DNA of 64,000 nucleotides from a bacterium (GTDB lineage: Bacteria; Bacteroidota; Ignavibacteria; Kapaibacteriales; UBA2268). Position numbers and translations under genes: made by a program. This document shows positions 36,508 through 45,121 of the stretch, one piece after another. The stretch is taken from positions 1 to 64,000 of the forward strand of contig JANJTB010000002.1 in assembly GCA_024711295.1 (NCBI GenBank), in the 5' to 3' direction. Position 1 is the first letter of the stretch. Every line of letters starts with the position of its first letter. The notes beneath the pieces were generated by a model. It was given only the letters and a program-made list of their open reading frames with translations, was not told the DNA's origin and did no database searches.

Positions 36508-37527
36508 ATGAAATTATTTAGTTCGTTAACAACCTATCTGATTATCATGTTTTTGGTGAGTAACATTGCATTAAGCCAGGATTATAAATATGATATAAAA
36601 GTTATTGGTAATCATGGCGATGAAGTACTTGGAGTATTCGTAAACGAAAATAATACTCAGGTAGCAACATGCAGTCTGGACGAAACCATTAAGATATGGA
36701 GTTTACCTGATGGTAAAGAAGTGTGTACTCTCAAGGGTCACTTAGGACAAGTAAATAACCTATCATTTTCGGGAAATGACAAATTTATTGCAAGTGGTTC
36801 GAGTGATATGACAGTACGAATTTGGGATATAGAGAAATGCAAGGAATCGAAAATATTAACAGGGCATACAGATCAGGTGATTGGTGTTTACTACAGCCAG
36901 GACGACAATTCTACTTTTGTGGCAAGTACTAGCTTTGATAAAACTGTTAAGTTGTGGGATGTCAATTTGGGAACTGAAATTAAAACACTACGCGGACATA
37001 CACTACCAACAAACAATGTTGCATACAGTTATGACGGAAAATTACTAGCATCATGCAGTGATGACAAAACAATCAGAATTTGGTCAACTGACTTGAATTC
37101 AGGAAATGCTTTACAGATTTTAAATGGTCACGAAGCACCCGTATTATCGGTTCTGTTTAGTTTCGACAGCAGAGTGTTGGCATCATGCGACCAAAGTGGT
37201 GTAATCAATATATGGACTATGCCCGAGGGAAGATTAGTAAATACGATTAAAGCTCATGATGAACTTATTCAGGATATTTCGTTTGCCGGAGATAATGTTA
37301 CTTTGGTAAGTGCAAGTTTAGACAAAAAAGTAAAACTATGGGATGTGATTTCTGGACAGAACCTTTTTGAAATGCCGATAGATTCAGAGATCTGGTCTGT
37401 TGATCTAACAAGTGATTTAAGTAATATTATTCTTGGTTGTGCTGATGGAAGTGTTAGAATGTTGTACCATCCAAGTGCGGCACCAGTAAAGACAACACCG
37501 GCTAAAAAGAAAAAAGGAGGAAAATAA
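36508..37527 (+). CDS. Secreted WD40 repeat protein
   Basis: 339 aa. Signal peptide (residues 1-24, ending ALSQ) and about six canonical WD40 repeats, for example FSGNDKFIASGSSDMTVRIWD, YSYDGKLLASCSDDKTIRIW and DKKVKLWD, forming one beta-propeller. The C-terminus is Lys-rich (AKKKKGGK), with no T9SS sorting domain, so it is probably periplasmic. A ribosome site AGGAG precedes the ATG. It is followed within a few bases by an OmpA-like gene, so the propeller may act in an envelope complex. Confidence 0.9.
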   Translation: MKLFSSLTTYLIIMFLVSNIALSQDYKYDIKVIGNHGDEVLGVFVNENNTQVATCSLDETIKIWSLPDGKEVCTLKGHLGQVNNLSFSGNDKFIASGSSDMTVRIWDIEKCKESKILTGHTDQVIGVYYSQDDNSTFVASTSFDKTVKLWDVNLGTEIKTLRGHTLPTNNVAYSYDGKLLASCSDDKTIRIWSTDLNSGNALQILNGHEAPVLSVLFSFDSRVLASCDQSGVINIWTMPEGRLVNTIKAHDELIQDISFAGDNVTLVSASLDKKVKLWDVISGQNLFEMPIDSEIWSVDLTSDLSNIILGCADGSVRMLYHPSAAPVKTTPAKKKKGGK

Positions 37528-37530
37528 TTG

Positions 37531-38247
37531 ATGAGATATAAAAATATAATTACTTTACTTTTGGTTACGATTATAATGTTAACTTCATTGGGATTTGCAT
37601 TTAGTCAATGGACAAAAGTTGTTGTTGCACTAAAAGGCAACATTTTTGATGCCATTAGTAAACAACCTGTTGGTGTTGAGATTTTGGTTTATGACAATAC
37701 CGGAAAGAAAGTTAATCAAACCAAAAGCAGCAAATCAGAGGAAGGCTACTATTATATCACAGGATTGATTCCGGGCAATACATATTCAATTGACTTTAAG
37801 TCTGATGAGTATTTGTTTGAAAATTTATCAGTATCCATACCTAACACTGATAAATATCTTGAAATTTCTCGCGACCTTAATATGAAACCTAAAGCAAGCA
37901 ATACACAAATTCCAATTTCTGTCCCTCCATTCGAAGTCAATAAATCGAAATTGAAATATGGATCAGGGAAACTGTTGGATGCTTTGGCTAATACTATGAA
38001 AAATAATCCTGAAATCAAGTTTTCAATAAAATCATATCCTGATGATGAAGATAATCCAAAGGATAATTTAAAATTAACAAAAGAGCGGGCTAATGCAATT
38101 TATGATTTTTTTGTTACTTATGGAATTGATCCAGCAAGGATGAAGATTATCGAATCGGATAAAGTTGACCCTAAATCCCCTCCCCCATCTCAAAAAAGAG
38201 CTAAGGGTAAGAGATATATTGGTCCAACTTACATAATCATAAATTGA
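37531..38247 (+). CDS. OmpA-like peptidoglycan-binding protein with carboxypeptidase-regulatory-like domain
   Basis: 238 aa from ATG 37531 (a TTG sits 3 nt earlier and AGGAGG lies just upstream). A signal peptide is followed by a carboxypeptidase-regulatory-like beta domain (about 30-115, FDAISKQPVGVEILVYDNTGK) and an OmpA-like C-terminal domain (about 125-238: FEVNKSKLKYGSGKLLDALANTM, LTKERANAIYDFFVTYGIDPARM). Such domains bind peptidoglycan and tether outer envelope proteins. It is coupled to the WD40 gene. Confidence 0.88.
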   Translation: MRYKNIITLLLVTIIMLTSLGFAFSQWTKVVVALKGNIFDAISKQPVGVEILVYDNTGKKVNQTKSSKSEEGYYYITGLIPGNTYSIDFKSDEYLFENLSVSIPNTDKYLEISRDLNMKPKASNTQIPISVPPFEVNKSKLKYGSGKLLDALANTMKNNPEIKFSIKSYPDDEDNPKDNLKLTKERANAIYDFFVTYGIDPARMKIIESDKVDPKSPPPSQKRAKGKRYIGPTYIIIN

Positions 38248-38275
38248 TTTCATAATTACAAGTAACTTAATGAAT

Positions 38276-38310
38276 GAGTCTGCTGATTATATTAGCAGAC
38301 TCTTTTTTTT
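38276..38310 (+). terminator. Intrinsic terminator after the OmpA-like gene
   Basis: GAGTCTGCT pairs perfectly with AGCAGACTC (9 bp, 9-nt loop), followed by eight T residues. Confidence 0.9.
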
Positions 38311-38406
38311 GACTATTTAAATATGATTTTGTACTCTTTTACAATATTTTTAGCATTTGACTATCTAATTAATGTTTTTGATAATTAAAATTATTTAGGT
38401 GACAAA

Positions 38407-38859
38407 ATGAATCTTGAACAAAAAATTAATGAAGAGATGAAAGCAGCCATGAAAAGCTCTGATAAATTAAGACTGGAAACACTTAGGTCGGTTAGAGCGG
38501 CAATAATTGAATTTGCCAAAAGTGGAGCTGCTAGAGAAATGAATTCTGATGATGAAATTAAAATTTTGAATGCATTGGCAAAAAAGCGTAAGGACGCTAT
38601 TACCATGTATGAGCAAGCAGGAAGAACGGAAATGAAAGAACAGGAAGAGTCCGAATTGAAAATTATTCAGGAGTTTTTGCCCAAACAATTAAGCGATGAA
38701 GAAGTTGCGGAAGTAATTAAAGGCATAATTACTCAGACTGGAGCAGTTGGAAGTAAGGATTTTGGCAAAGTAATGGGACCTTCAATGAAAGCACTTACAG
38801 GCAAAGCTGATGGCAACAAAGTGCAGCAATTAGTTAAATCATTACTTGGAGCCGAATAA
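38407..38859 (+). CDS. yqeY: GatB/YqeY domain-containing protein
   Basis: 150 aa, the typical YqeY length. The N-terminal helical part (MNLEQKINEEMKAAMKSSDKLRLETLRSVRAAI), the KKRKDAITMYEQAGR segment and the C-terminal GSKDFGKVMGPSMKAL are family hallmarks. The domain resembles the tRNA-binding tail of GatB, suggesting tRNA or amidotransferase-related function, but free YqeY is poorly understood. It is 6 nt before mutS2. Confidence 0.93.
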   Translation: MNLEQKINEEMKAAMKSSDKLRLETLRSVRAAIIEFAKSGAAREMNSDDEIKILNALAKKRKDAITMYEQAGRTEMKEQEESELKIIQEFLPKQLSDEEVAEVIKGIITQTGAVGSKDFGKVMGPSMKALTGKADGNKVQQLVKSLLGAE

Positions 38860-38865
38860 TTTTTT

Positions 38866-41259
38866 ATGGAAGAATATTTCTATACAGATGATGTTTTTAT
38901 CCAGCAACAAGATATTTTCAATTCCGGTATTTTAAACGAGTCTTTAAAACAATTAGAATTTTATGGTGTGCTTGATTTTATATCAAAAATGTCTTATTCC
39001 GAGCTGGGGAAAAATTATGTTTTAAGCAGCTTACCAACTGATAATTTGGAATTTCTGAAGCAAGAACATAATTTAATTGACGAATTAAGAACTTTGGTAA
39101 TAAGAGGTGAAAACATACCTTTTGAAGGTTTAAGTGACATTTCGCACAAGATTCATAAAAGTAAAGTTGAGAATGCAGTCCTTTCATCTCTTGAAATATT
39201 GTCTGTATTTGACACATTGCGAGTATTCAGATTATTCAAACAATTCTTTGTTGACAGACAAGAGACCACTCCCTCCCTTTACTTAATGGCATGTTTGCTT
39301 TTTGACAATAAAATCCTTGAAAAACACATCACAGATGCTATTGATGACTCAGGCCAAGTAAGAGATAATGCAAGTAAGGAATTGTCGAGGATAAGAAGTG
39401 AAATTAAATATAAATCAGCAAAACTTAGAGCAAGACTTGAAAAAATTCTTCGAAAAGTTGTGGATGAAGAGTTAGTAAGAGAAGACTTTTATTCTATAAG
39501 GGAAGGTAGATTTGTATTACCTATTAAATCAGAGAATAAACGTGTAATCCCTGGGATAATTCATGGAATTTCTCAAACTGGGGCTACTGTATTTCTGGAG
39601 CCATCTGAAATTATTGAAATGAATAATGAACTTTCAATACTTGCTAATGAAGAATCACGAGAAATTTATCGAATTTTATCAAACCTTACATCTGAGATTG
39701 GCGCACATTTTACGCAGCTTATTAATTCTCTTACAGTCATGAAAAGGTTTGATGGACTTTATGCTAAAGCAAAATATTCAGTCAATTATGGTGGAATTAA
39801 GCCCGTTATAAGCGATAAAAATTATATTTATCTGAAGGACGTCAGACATCCGATTCTGATGCAGTCCGGAAATCATAAATCTATCATACCCCTTACTATT
39901 GAATTTGAAGATAATAAACGTGGACATTTGATATCAGGTCCTAATGCCGGTGGTAAAACTGTAGCATTAAAATCTATCGGATTAAACATAATATTAGCAT
40001 TATCAGGCATTTTCCCATTAGGATTTTGCAAGACTAATTACAGAACAGTATTTGCATCAATTGGCGATCACCAGTCAATTGAGCATAATTTATCAACATT
40101 CAGCTCTCAGGTATTGCAAATTAAGAATATTCTCGATAATTGCGATAATAAGTCACTTGTGCTGATTGACGAAATTTGTTCCGGTACTGATCCACAGGAA
40201 GGTGCTGCACTTGCATGTGGAATACTAGATAGTTTTATCAATTTGAAATTATTTTTTATAGCTACTACGCATCAATCGTCTCTTAAAACTTATGCACTCA
40301 ACAGAGAAGAAATCAATAATGCTTCACTTGAGTTCGATAGTATTAAACTAAAACCTACTTATAAGTTTTTGTCAGGCATACCCGGTAATTCTTATGCATT
40401 TGCACTGGCATCTAGTATCGGGCTATCTGAACTGGTGTTGGAAAGAGCTAAAAGTTATCTTGGTGATAGACAAACTGAACTAGAATCCAGCATTTCCACG
40501 TTGCAGAAGTATAAGTCCGAAGCTGAAAATTTACGCAACGAAGCCGAGCAAGAAAAAATAAAATTCAAAAAACTTAACAGTGATTATCAATTAAAGCTAA
40601 ATGAAATCAAAGATAAAAAGAAGGATTTAATCAATAAAGCAAAGCACGAAGCTGAAACAATTGTAAGCAATGCCAATTCGCTCATAGAAAACACAATTAG
40701 GGAAATTAAGGAAGAAAAAAGAAAAATTGCTGATATCAAAAATGATTATCAAAGCGAAAAAGAAAAAATAATTAACGAGGTTAAAAAGATTTCCAAAGGA
40801 ATGGAAAAAGAAGATGCTCCTGAACAATTACAGGCCGGTGATGCTGTTATCATGACAGAGAATAATACCAAAGGCATCGTAATAGTTGTTGACGAAGAGG
40901 ATAAAATGGCTTTGGTTGAGTTCGGTGGATTCAAATTCCGATTACCCTTAAAACAACTTAAGAAAACCAAACACGAAAAAACTATCAAAAAAGACACTGC
41001 AGATTATATTAAATATGATGTAAGAACAAGAATAGACGTTCGAGGCCAGAGAGCGGAAGAATGCATCAGAAAAATTGATGAATTTATACAAGACGCATTA
41101 GTTAATAATGTTGCTCAGGTAACAATAGTTCACGGGAAAGGTACAGGAGCTCTTAAACAGGCAATTCATGATTTTTTAAAGTATCAGCATAATGTCAAAA
41201 GTTTTAGACTTGGTGAGTTGGTTGAAGGTGGTGCAGGTGTCACAATTGTAGATGTCTAG
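38866..41259 (+). CDS. mutS2: Endonuclease MutS2
   Basis: 797 aa, standard MutS2 size. Walker A GPNAGGKT (about 358-365), the STFSSQVLQIK motif and Walker B/signature LVLIDEICSGTDPQEGAALA are clear. A long coiled coil (about 540-660) precedes a KOW-like segment and the C-terminal Smr nuclease domain (about 720-797: IDVRGQRAEECIRKIDEF and VHGKGTGAL). MutS2 restrains homologous recombination and, in some bacteria, rescues collided ribosomes through Smr cleavage. It lacks the mismatch-recognition domain of MutS, as expected. Confidence 0.96.
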   Translation: MEEYFYTDDVFIQQQDIFNSGILNESLKQLEFYGVLDFISKMSYSELGKNYVLSSLPTDNLEFLKQEHNLIDELRTLVIRGENIPFEGLSDISHKIHKSKVENAVLSSLEILSVFDTLRVFRLFKQFFVDRQETTPSLYLMACLLFDNKILEKHITDAIDDSGQVRDNASKELSRIRSEIKYKSAKLRARLEKILRKVVDEELVREDFYSIREGRFVLPIKSENKRVIPGIIHGISQTGATVFLEPSEIIEMNNELSILANEESREIYRILSNLTSEIGAHFTQLINSLTVMKRFDGLYAKAKYSVNYGGIKPVISDKNYIYLKDVRHPILMQSGNHKSIIPLTIEFEDNKRGHLISGPNAGGKTVALKSIGLNIILALSGIFPLGFCKTNYRTVFASIGDHQSIEHNLSTFSSQVLQIKNILDNCDNKSLVLIDEICSGTDPQEGAALACGILDSFINLKLFFIATTHQSSLKTYALNREEINNASLEFDSIKLKPTYKFLSGIPGNSYAFALASSIGLSELVLERAKSYLGDRQTELESSISTLQKYKSEAENLRNEAEQEKIKFKKLNSDYQLKLNEIKDKKKDLINKAKHEAETIVSNANSLIENTIREIKEEKRKIADIKNDYQSEKEKIINEVKKISKGMEKEDAPEQLQAGDAVIMTENNTKGIVIVVDEEDKMALVEFGGFKFRLPLKQLKKTKHEKTIKKDTADYIKYDVRTRIDVRGQRAEECIRKIDEFIQDALVNNVAQVTIVHGKGTGALKQAIHDFLKYQHNVKSFRLGELVEGGAGVTIVDV

Positions 41260-41266
41260 AAAACCA

Positions 41267-41295
41267 ATTAGGGGCCGCCAAATGCAGCCCCTAAT
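41267..41295. terminator. Hairpin between convergent mutS2 and the secreted operon
   Basis: ATTAGGGGC pairs perfectly with GCCCCTAAT (9 bp, 11-nt loop). There is no T-run on either side, so factor-independent termination is uncertain, but its position between converging genes fits. Confidence 0.5.
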
Positions 41296-41331
41296 GATAT
41301 TGATTCTTAATAAGCAAATGTTGCTTACTTA

Positions 41332-43464
41332 CTATTTTGACTGGCCACTTTTATTATCATTTAGATAGTTGACTAACTGTTGTTCGGTAACATCACCTGC
41401 TACTACAGTTGATTGTTTGCCTGACTTGGCAACAAAGAATGAAGGAACTGCTTTTATATTAAATTCTTGTAATAATTTGGGTGACATATTTGCATCAACT
41501 AAATGAATATCATACCCACTTAATGCATTTGAAACATTTTTTGATGTTATTTTTGATGATAAACTATTACAAAAACCACAATCAGGATCAGTGAAAACAA
41601 CCAGTGTGGGTTTCTTGGAATTCAAAACAGAAGATTTTGATTGTGAATCATCAATCAACCTAACATTACTCATACCCGAACTAAGTAAACTAAAGTCACC
41701 TCTAGTAGGGTTTATAACTCTTGGATCAGGTCCACCCATTACCGGTTCAACTTTTTTACTTGCGCACATTCCACCGCCACTTCCACCTGGCATAGAAATT
41801 AATCCTCTTCTTTTGCACTCTGCTTCTCTTATTCTGGCCGGGTCACCTGATGAAGAGCAACCAACGTCAGTAACACCACCACCTTCAGGGTTTACATATA
41901 TTTCTCTAACATCACCTGCACAACCCTTTATCATTCGGATAAAATCTTCACATCTTAAATCTCTCCATTGAGTAGCATCACAATAAGCTTTAAACCTTTC
42001 AGCTCTTTCGCATGGATCTCCAGCTCCAATACCTTCAGGTGTAGGAGTACTAACAGCAGGGCCAGAACTAGAAGGTGCATTATTGCTTTCTTCCTGTTTT
42101 TTTGCTTCAGCTCTAGCTTCGGCAGCTTTTTGGGCCTTATCAGCTTCGGCAACAGCTTTTTGGTATTCTTCATCGTTAGATTCCTGCCACTGTGCAACTG
42201 CTTCTTCAATAGCTTCACCTACAACAGATTCGTTGATTGCTGTACCGATTATCCATCCCGTAACAGCTGCTGTTGCTACTCCTGCGATAGCATTTGAAAC
42301 AGCGACAAGAGTAAAACCTCTCAAAGCTGCACCTGCACCAGTTCTGACTGCAGCACCCTCAGTTGCGTTCATTAATGCGCTACGAGTAGTTACTTCGGTT
42401 ATAGTTGAAGCACTTTCAGTTATTGCACTACCGCTAAGATTCACGATTTGAGTTGCTGCTGCCTCTGCCTCCAAAGCCTGTGCAACCTGAAGTGACTTGA
42501 ACATGGTTGTAGGATCTGAAGCAATCAGATTGCTTCTACCCCTGTTGCTTCTACAACCGCTAATCATATTATCAAGAGTACCTCTTGCATTATTAATATC
42601 ATTATTTCTGCCAGTGCTCATTCCGCCTACTCCACCACTACCAGCTCCTGCACTCCTATAATTATTAGAACATGTATTTATAATATTTAAAACTGATGGA
42701 TTATTTGTCGAACTTCCAGAATTTGAACCAAAGTTATTTAATCTTGTTACATTGGTACCAGAAGTTTTTCTATTACCCAGTTTTGTATTCTGTAATGTTG
42801 CTGATTGTCTACCCTGACTATTTAAACTATTCAGATCAAGATTATTATCGCTAAACACTGACGAGCCGTTACCACAGGTAAGTATATCATCCTTACCACC
42901 TTGCCCTGCACCCGGTGCTTTATCAAAAAAATCACTGATATCGCCTAAAACCTCAGTTGCTTCTTCGGGAACTACAAAGTTTAACAAGTAATTGATTAGT
43001 GACTTGCTGTCGAAAGAGACAATATATTCTCCACTCCAAATTTCATAGTATTTATTCCATCTTACATTAACCCTCTTTCCCTTATTAAAAATCGTATTTC
43101 TATCTTCAGAAATTTGAGTTTCAATTTTTCCACTTTTATAAGCCTTGTAATCTAATACAAAATTATCTTTGAATTTAATCTCTCTAAAGATACTACCGTC
43201 TCTATTAAAAACCCTTGTCATTCCATTTCTTTTTCCAAACCTCCATTCTTCAGTTTTTAGAACTCTCCCATTATCATAATTTGTTGTAACCACAAATGCT
43301 TGAGATAACCCTGGAATTTTCTTTGATTCAACAAAAGTTGCACCATTCTTGAAGGTTCTTTTGAACTCTTTGGAAGGTTGAGAAAAAGAATTAACAGCAA
43401 AAGAAAAAACCAGCAAGCTGTATATTGTTAAAAATCTGCCGTACATTTTACAAATGTTTATCAT
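41332..43464 (-). CDS. Secreted MORN-like / Ala-Gly-rich / thioredoxin-like protein
   Basis: 710 aa. GGAG 5 nt before the ATG supports this start. Signal peptide (cleavage near FSQ at 27-29), then MORN/YwqK-like repeats (about 60-125, DGSIFREIKFKDN), a low-complexity Asn/Ser/Gly region, an Ala/Gly-rich hydrophobic segment (about 330-410, possible membrane pair), a charged Ala/Lys helix (435-465), a Cys-rich part (about 485-567) and a C-terminal thioredoxin-like domain (about 618-705) with the redox motif C629-G-F-C632 and KAVPSFFV, the usual cis-proline strand. The domain could be a periplasmic thiol oxidoreductase. Last gene of the three-gene secreted operon. The overall architecture is one I do not recognise. 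Confidence 0.75.
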   Translation of the reverse strand: MINICKMYGRFLTIYSLLVFSFAVNSFSQPSKEFKRTFKNGATFVESKKIPGLSQAFVVTTNYDNGRVLKTEEWRFGKRNGMTRVFNRDGSIFREIKFKDNFVLDYKAYKSGKIETQISEDRNTIFNKGKRVNVRWNKYYEIWSGEYIVSFDSKSLINYLLNFVVPEEATEVLGDISDFFDKAPGAGQGGKDDILTCGNGSSVFSDNNLDLNSLNSQGRQSATLQNTKLGNRKTSGTNVTRLNNFGSNSGSSTNNPSVLNIINTCSNNYRSAGAGSGGVGGMSTGRNNDINNARGTLDNMISGCRSNRGRSNLIASDPTTMFKSLQVAQALEAEAAATQIVNLSGSAITESASTITEVTTRSALMNATEGAAVRTGAGAALRGFTLVAVSNAIAGVATAAVTGWIIGTAINESVVGEAIEEAVAQWQESNDEEYQKAVAEADKAQKAAEARAEAKKQEESNNAPSSSGPAVSTPTPEGIGAGDPCERAERFKAYCDATQWRDLRCEDFIRMIKGCAGDVREIYVNPEGGGVTDVGCSSSGDPARIREAECKRRGLISMPGGSGGGMCASKKVEPVMGGPDPRVINPTRGDFSLLSSGMSNVRLIDDSQSKSSVLNSKKPTLVVFTDPDCGFCNSLSSKITSKNVSNALSGYDIHLVDANMSPKLLQEFNIKAVPSFFVAKSGKQSTVVAGDVTEQQLVNYLNDNKSGQSK

Positions 43465-43492
43465 AATAACTCCATTATTAATTTAAAAAAAA

Positions 43493-45100
43493 TTAGTCTT
43501 CACTTGGAATTGTAATAGATCCGATAAAAGCACCACTTTGAAACAATTGAATTTCAGTACCCTCATCATCCCAATGCCTGATAGTTTGGAAACCATTACC
43601 ACATCTTTTGCAAATATTAGCATTTGAAGGTGGGTTAGTTATACAAAGACGGCTTTCTGGCCTTCTGAATTCAACGAAAGCAGATTGTCCAGCATTTACA
43701 TTGCTAATTGTTCCGCTGTCAACTTGCCTACCATTTTGAATAAACTTTATTTCAATTGAACCTACAAAATTAAAATCAGAAGGTGCAGTTACAACTGCTC
43801 TAAGAGATGGTATGTTTGTGATTTTTGGATTTGGATCATTTGCCTGTCTGCAAACATTCATATTTAGTCCGGGGAATTCATCAGAAATATTTTGGTCATT
43901 CTGTTCATAAATTAAAGCATTCTGATAGGAAAGATCTAATATGGTTGCATCTGAAGAATTGCTAACCTGAGAACCTGAGCTTCCTCCTACTATTCGAACA
44001 TTTGTTGGGCCACCTGAGCCAAAATTATTTGTTGCACAGGTTCCCGACTCAATTTGGCCTAAGTCGGTATATTGTCCAAAAGTATAAACATCACTCATTA
44101 ACCTTGCATAAATATAAGGTCCCCAACTATCAGGTAGCTCACGCTTTGAAACAGATTGCCCAAAAGTAGGCCCCGAACCCTCATTGATTGTTACTTTTGT
44201 CAGATTACCAATATTATCATCATGTAATCCTATCAAATATCCATTTGATTCACTACTTCTGAATCTAGGTATATTGGTTTGAGCTTTTACTTTTATTTCA
44301 ATTGCATCATTTGTTTCTATAAGTTTAGTTGTAACAGGTCCACTTGTAATTGAAAAATTTCCAATACAATTACCGAGTCTTGATTTTGAAAAGTTGTAAA
44401 GCAATGATTTTGTACTTCCAATAAGAACAAAGCCAAACTTATCAGTTCTTAATACTCCACCTCTAAGTTTAATCTTCATTGCGTATTCTGTATTTGGTTC
44501 GAAAGTATTTTTAACTGTTCTTATTCTTCCATCGCTTACCATCTCACGTCTCGGAGCAGGTGTTGATGTAAATAACATGGCTTGAATCTGAAATCTCTCA
44601 ACAATTTTGCCTTCTATCATATCCAAAGCATCAATTGGACCAACTTTAATTTTAAAATTCTTTGTTGTTATAGAATTTAGAATATTTTTTGTAATTCTAA
44701 AATGAACATAACCTTCTTTTTTTGCCTTCCATTCATTAGCAAACCAAAAGTTACGCCTACCCTTTGAAACAAAAGAAGAAGACCTAATTGTTGCTTTTAC
44801 ATTATTGTTTGCATCTAATATTTGGATATCACCACATACATCTAAAAAAGGTCCAACCAATAAAACTTCGTGTCCAAAGTTTTTTATGAACGGCATTCTA
44901 TAACCTTCAATTCTCTTATTCTTGACAGGTAAAACATAACTAGTTTGATCATCATACGGCAATTCTTCATATAAAGGTGAAGGGCTAAAATTTGACCTCG
45001 AGTCTGGTGCATCCTGCACTTTAATCTGAATGAGTTTGATCTCACTCTTAGCAACAAAAATCATTAAGAAGAAAATAAGAAAGTATATTCCTCTTTTCAT
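43493..45100 (-). CDS. Secreted protein of unknown function
   Basis: 535 aa. AGGAG lies 8 nt before the ATG. A signal peptide (about 1-18, FLIFFLMIFVAKSE) is followed by beta-rich sequence without a motif I recognise; about eight cysteines are present, including a CKRCGNG pair near the C-terminus, which could form disulfides outside the cytoplasm. Residues 215-295 mention-like features such as alternating hydrophobic strands suggest jelly-roll or Ig-like folds, but this is weak. It lies between the barrel-like protein and the thioredoxin-like protein, so it may be their secreted partner; function unknown. Confidence 0.7.
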   Translation of the reverse strand: MKRGIYFLIFFLMIFVAKSEIKLIQIKVQDAPDSRSNFSPSPLYEELPYDDQTSYVLPVKNKRIEGYRMPFIKNFGHEVLLVGPFLDVCGDIQILDANNNVKATIRSSSFVSKGRRNFWFANEWKAKKEGYVHFRITKNILNSITTKNFKIKVGPIDALDMIEGKIVERFQIQAMLFTSTPAPRREMVSDGRIRTVKNTFEPNTEYAMKIKLRGGVLRTDKFGFVLIGSTKSLLYNFSKSRLGNCIGNFSITSGPVTTKLIETNDAIEIKVKAQTNIPRFRSSESNGYLIGLHDDNIGNLTKVTINEGSGPTFGQSVSKRELPDSWGPYIYARLMSDVYTFGQYTDLGQIESGTCATNNFGSGGPTNVRIVGGSSGSQVSNSSDATILDLSYQNALIYEQNDQNISDEFPGLNMNVCRQANDPNPKITNIPSLRAVVTAPSDFNFVGSIEIKFIQNGRQVDSGTISNVNAGQSAFVEFRRPESRLCITNPPSNANICKRCGNGFQTIRHWDDEGTEIQLFQSGAFIGSITIPSED

Positions 45101-45121
45101 AATAAACTCCTATAAAAAATG

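Noticed and set aside
41591-42451. Several plus-strand reading frames (for example 41591-41971 and 42083-42451) antisense to the secreted protein
   Set aside because: They are shadows of a compositionally biased Ala/Gly/Ser-rich gene; the true frame has signal peptide, ribosome site and a conserved thioredoxin motif.
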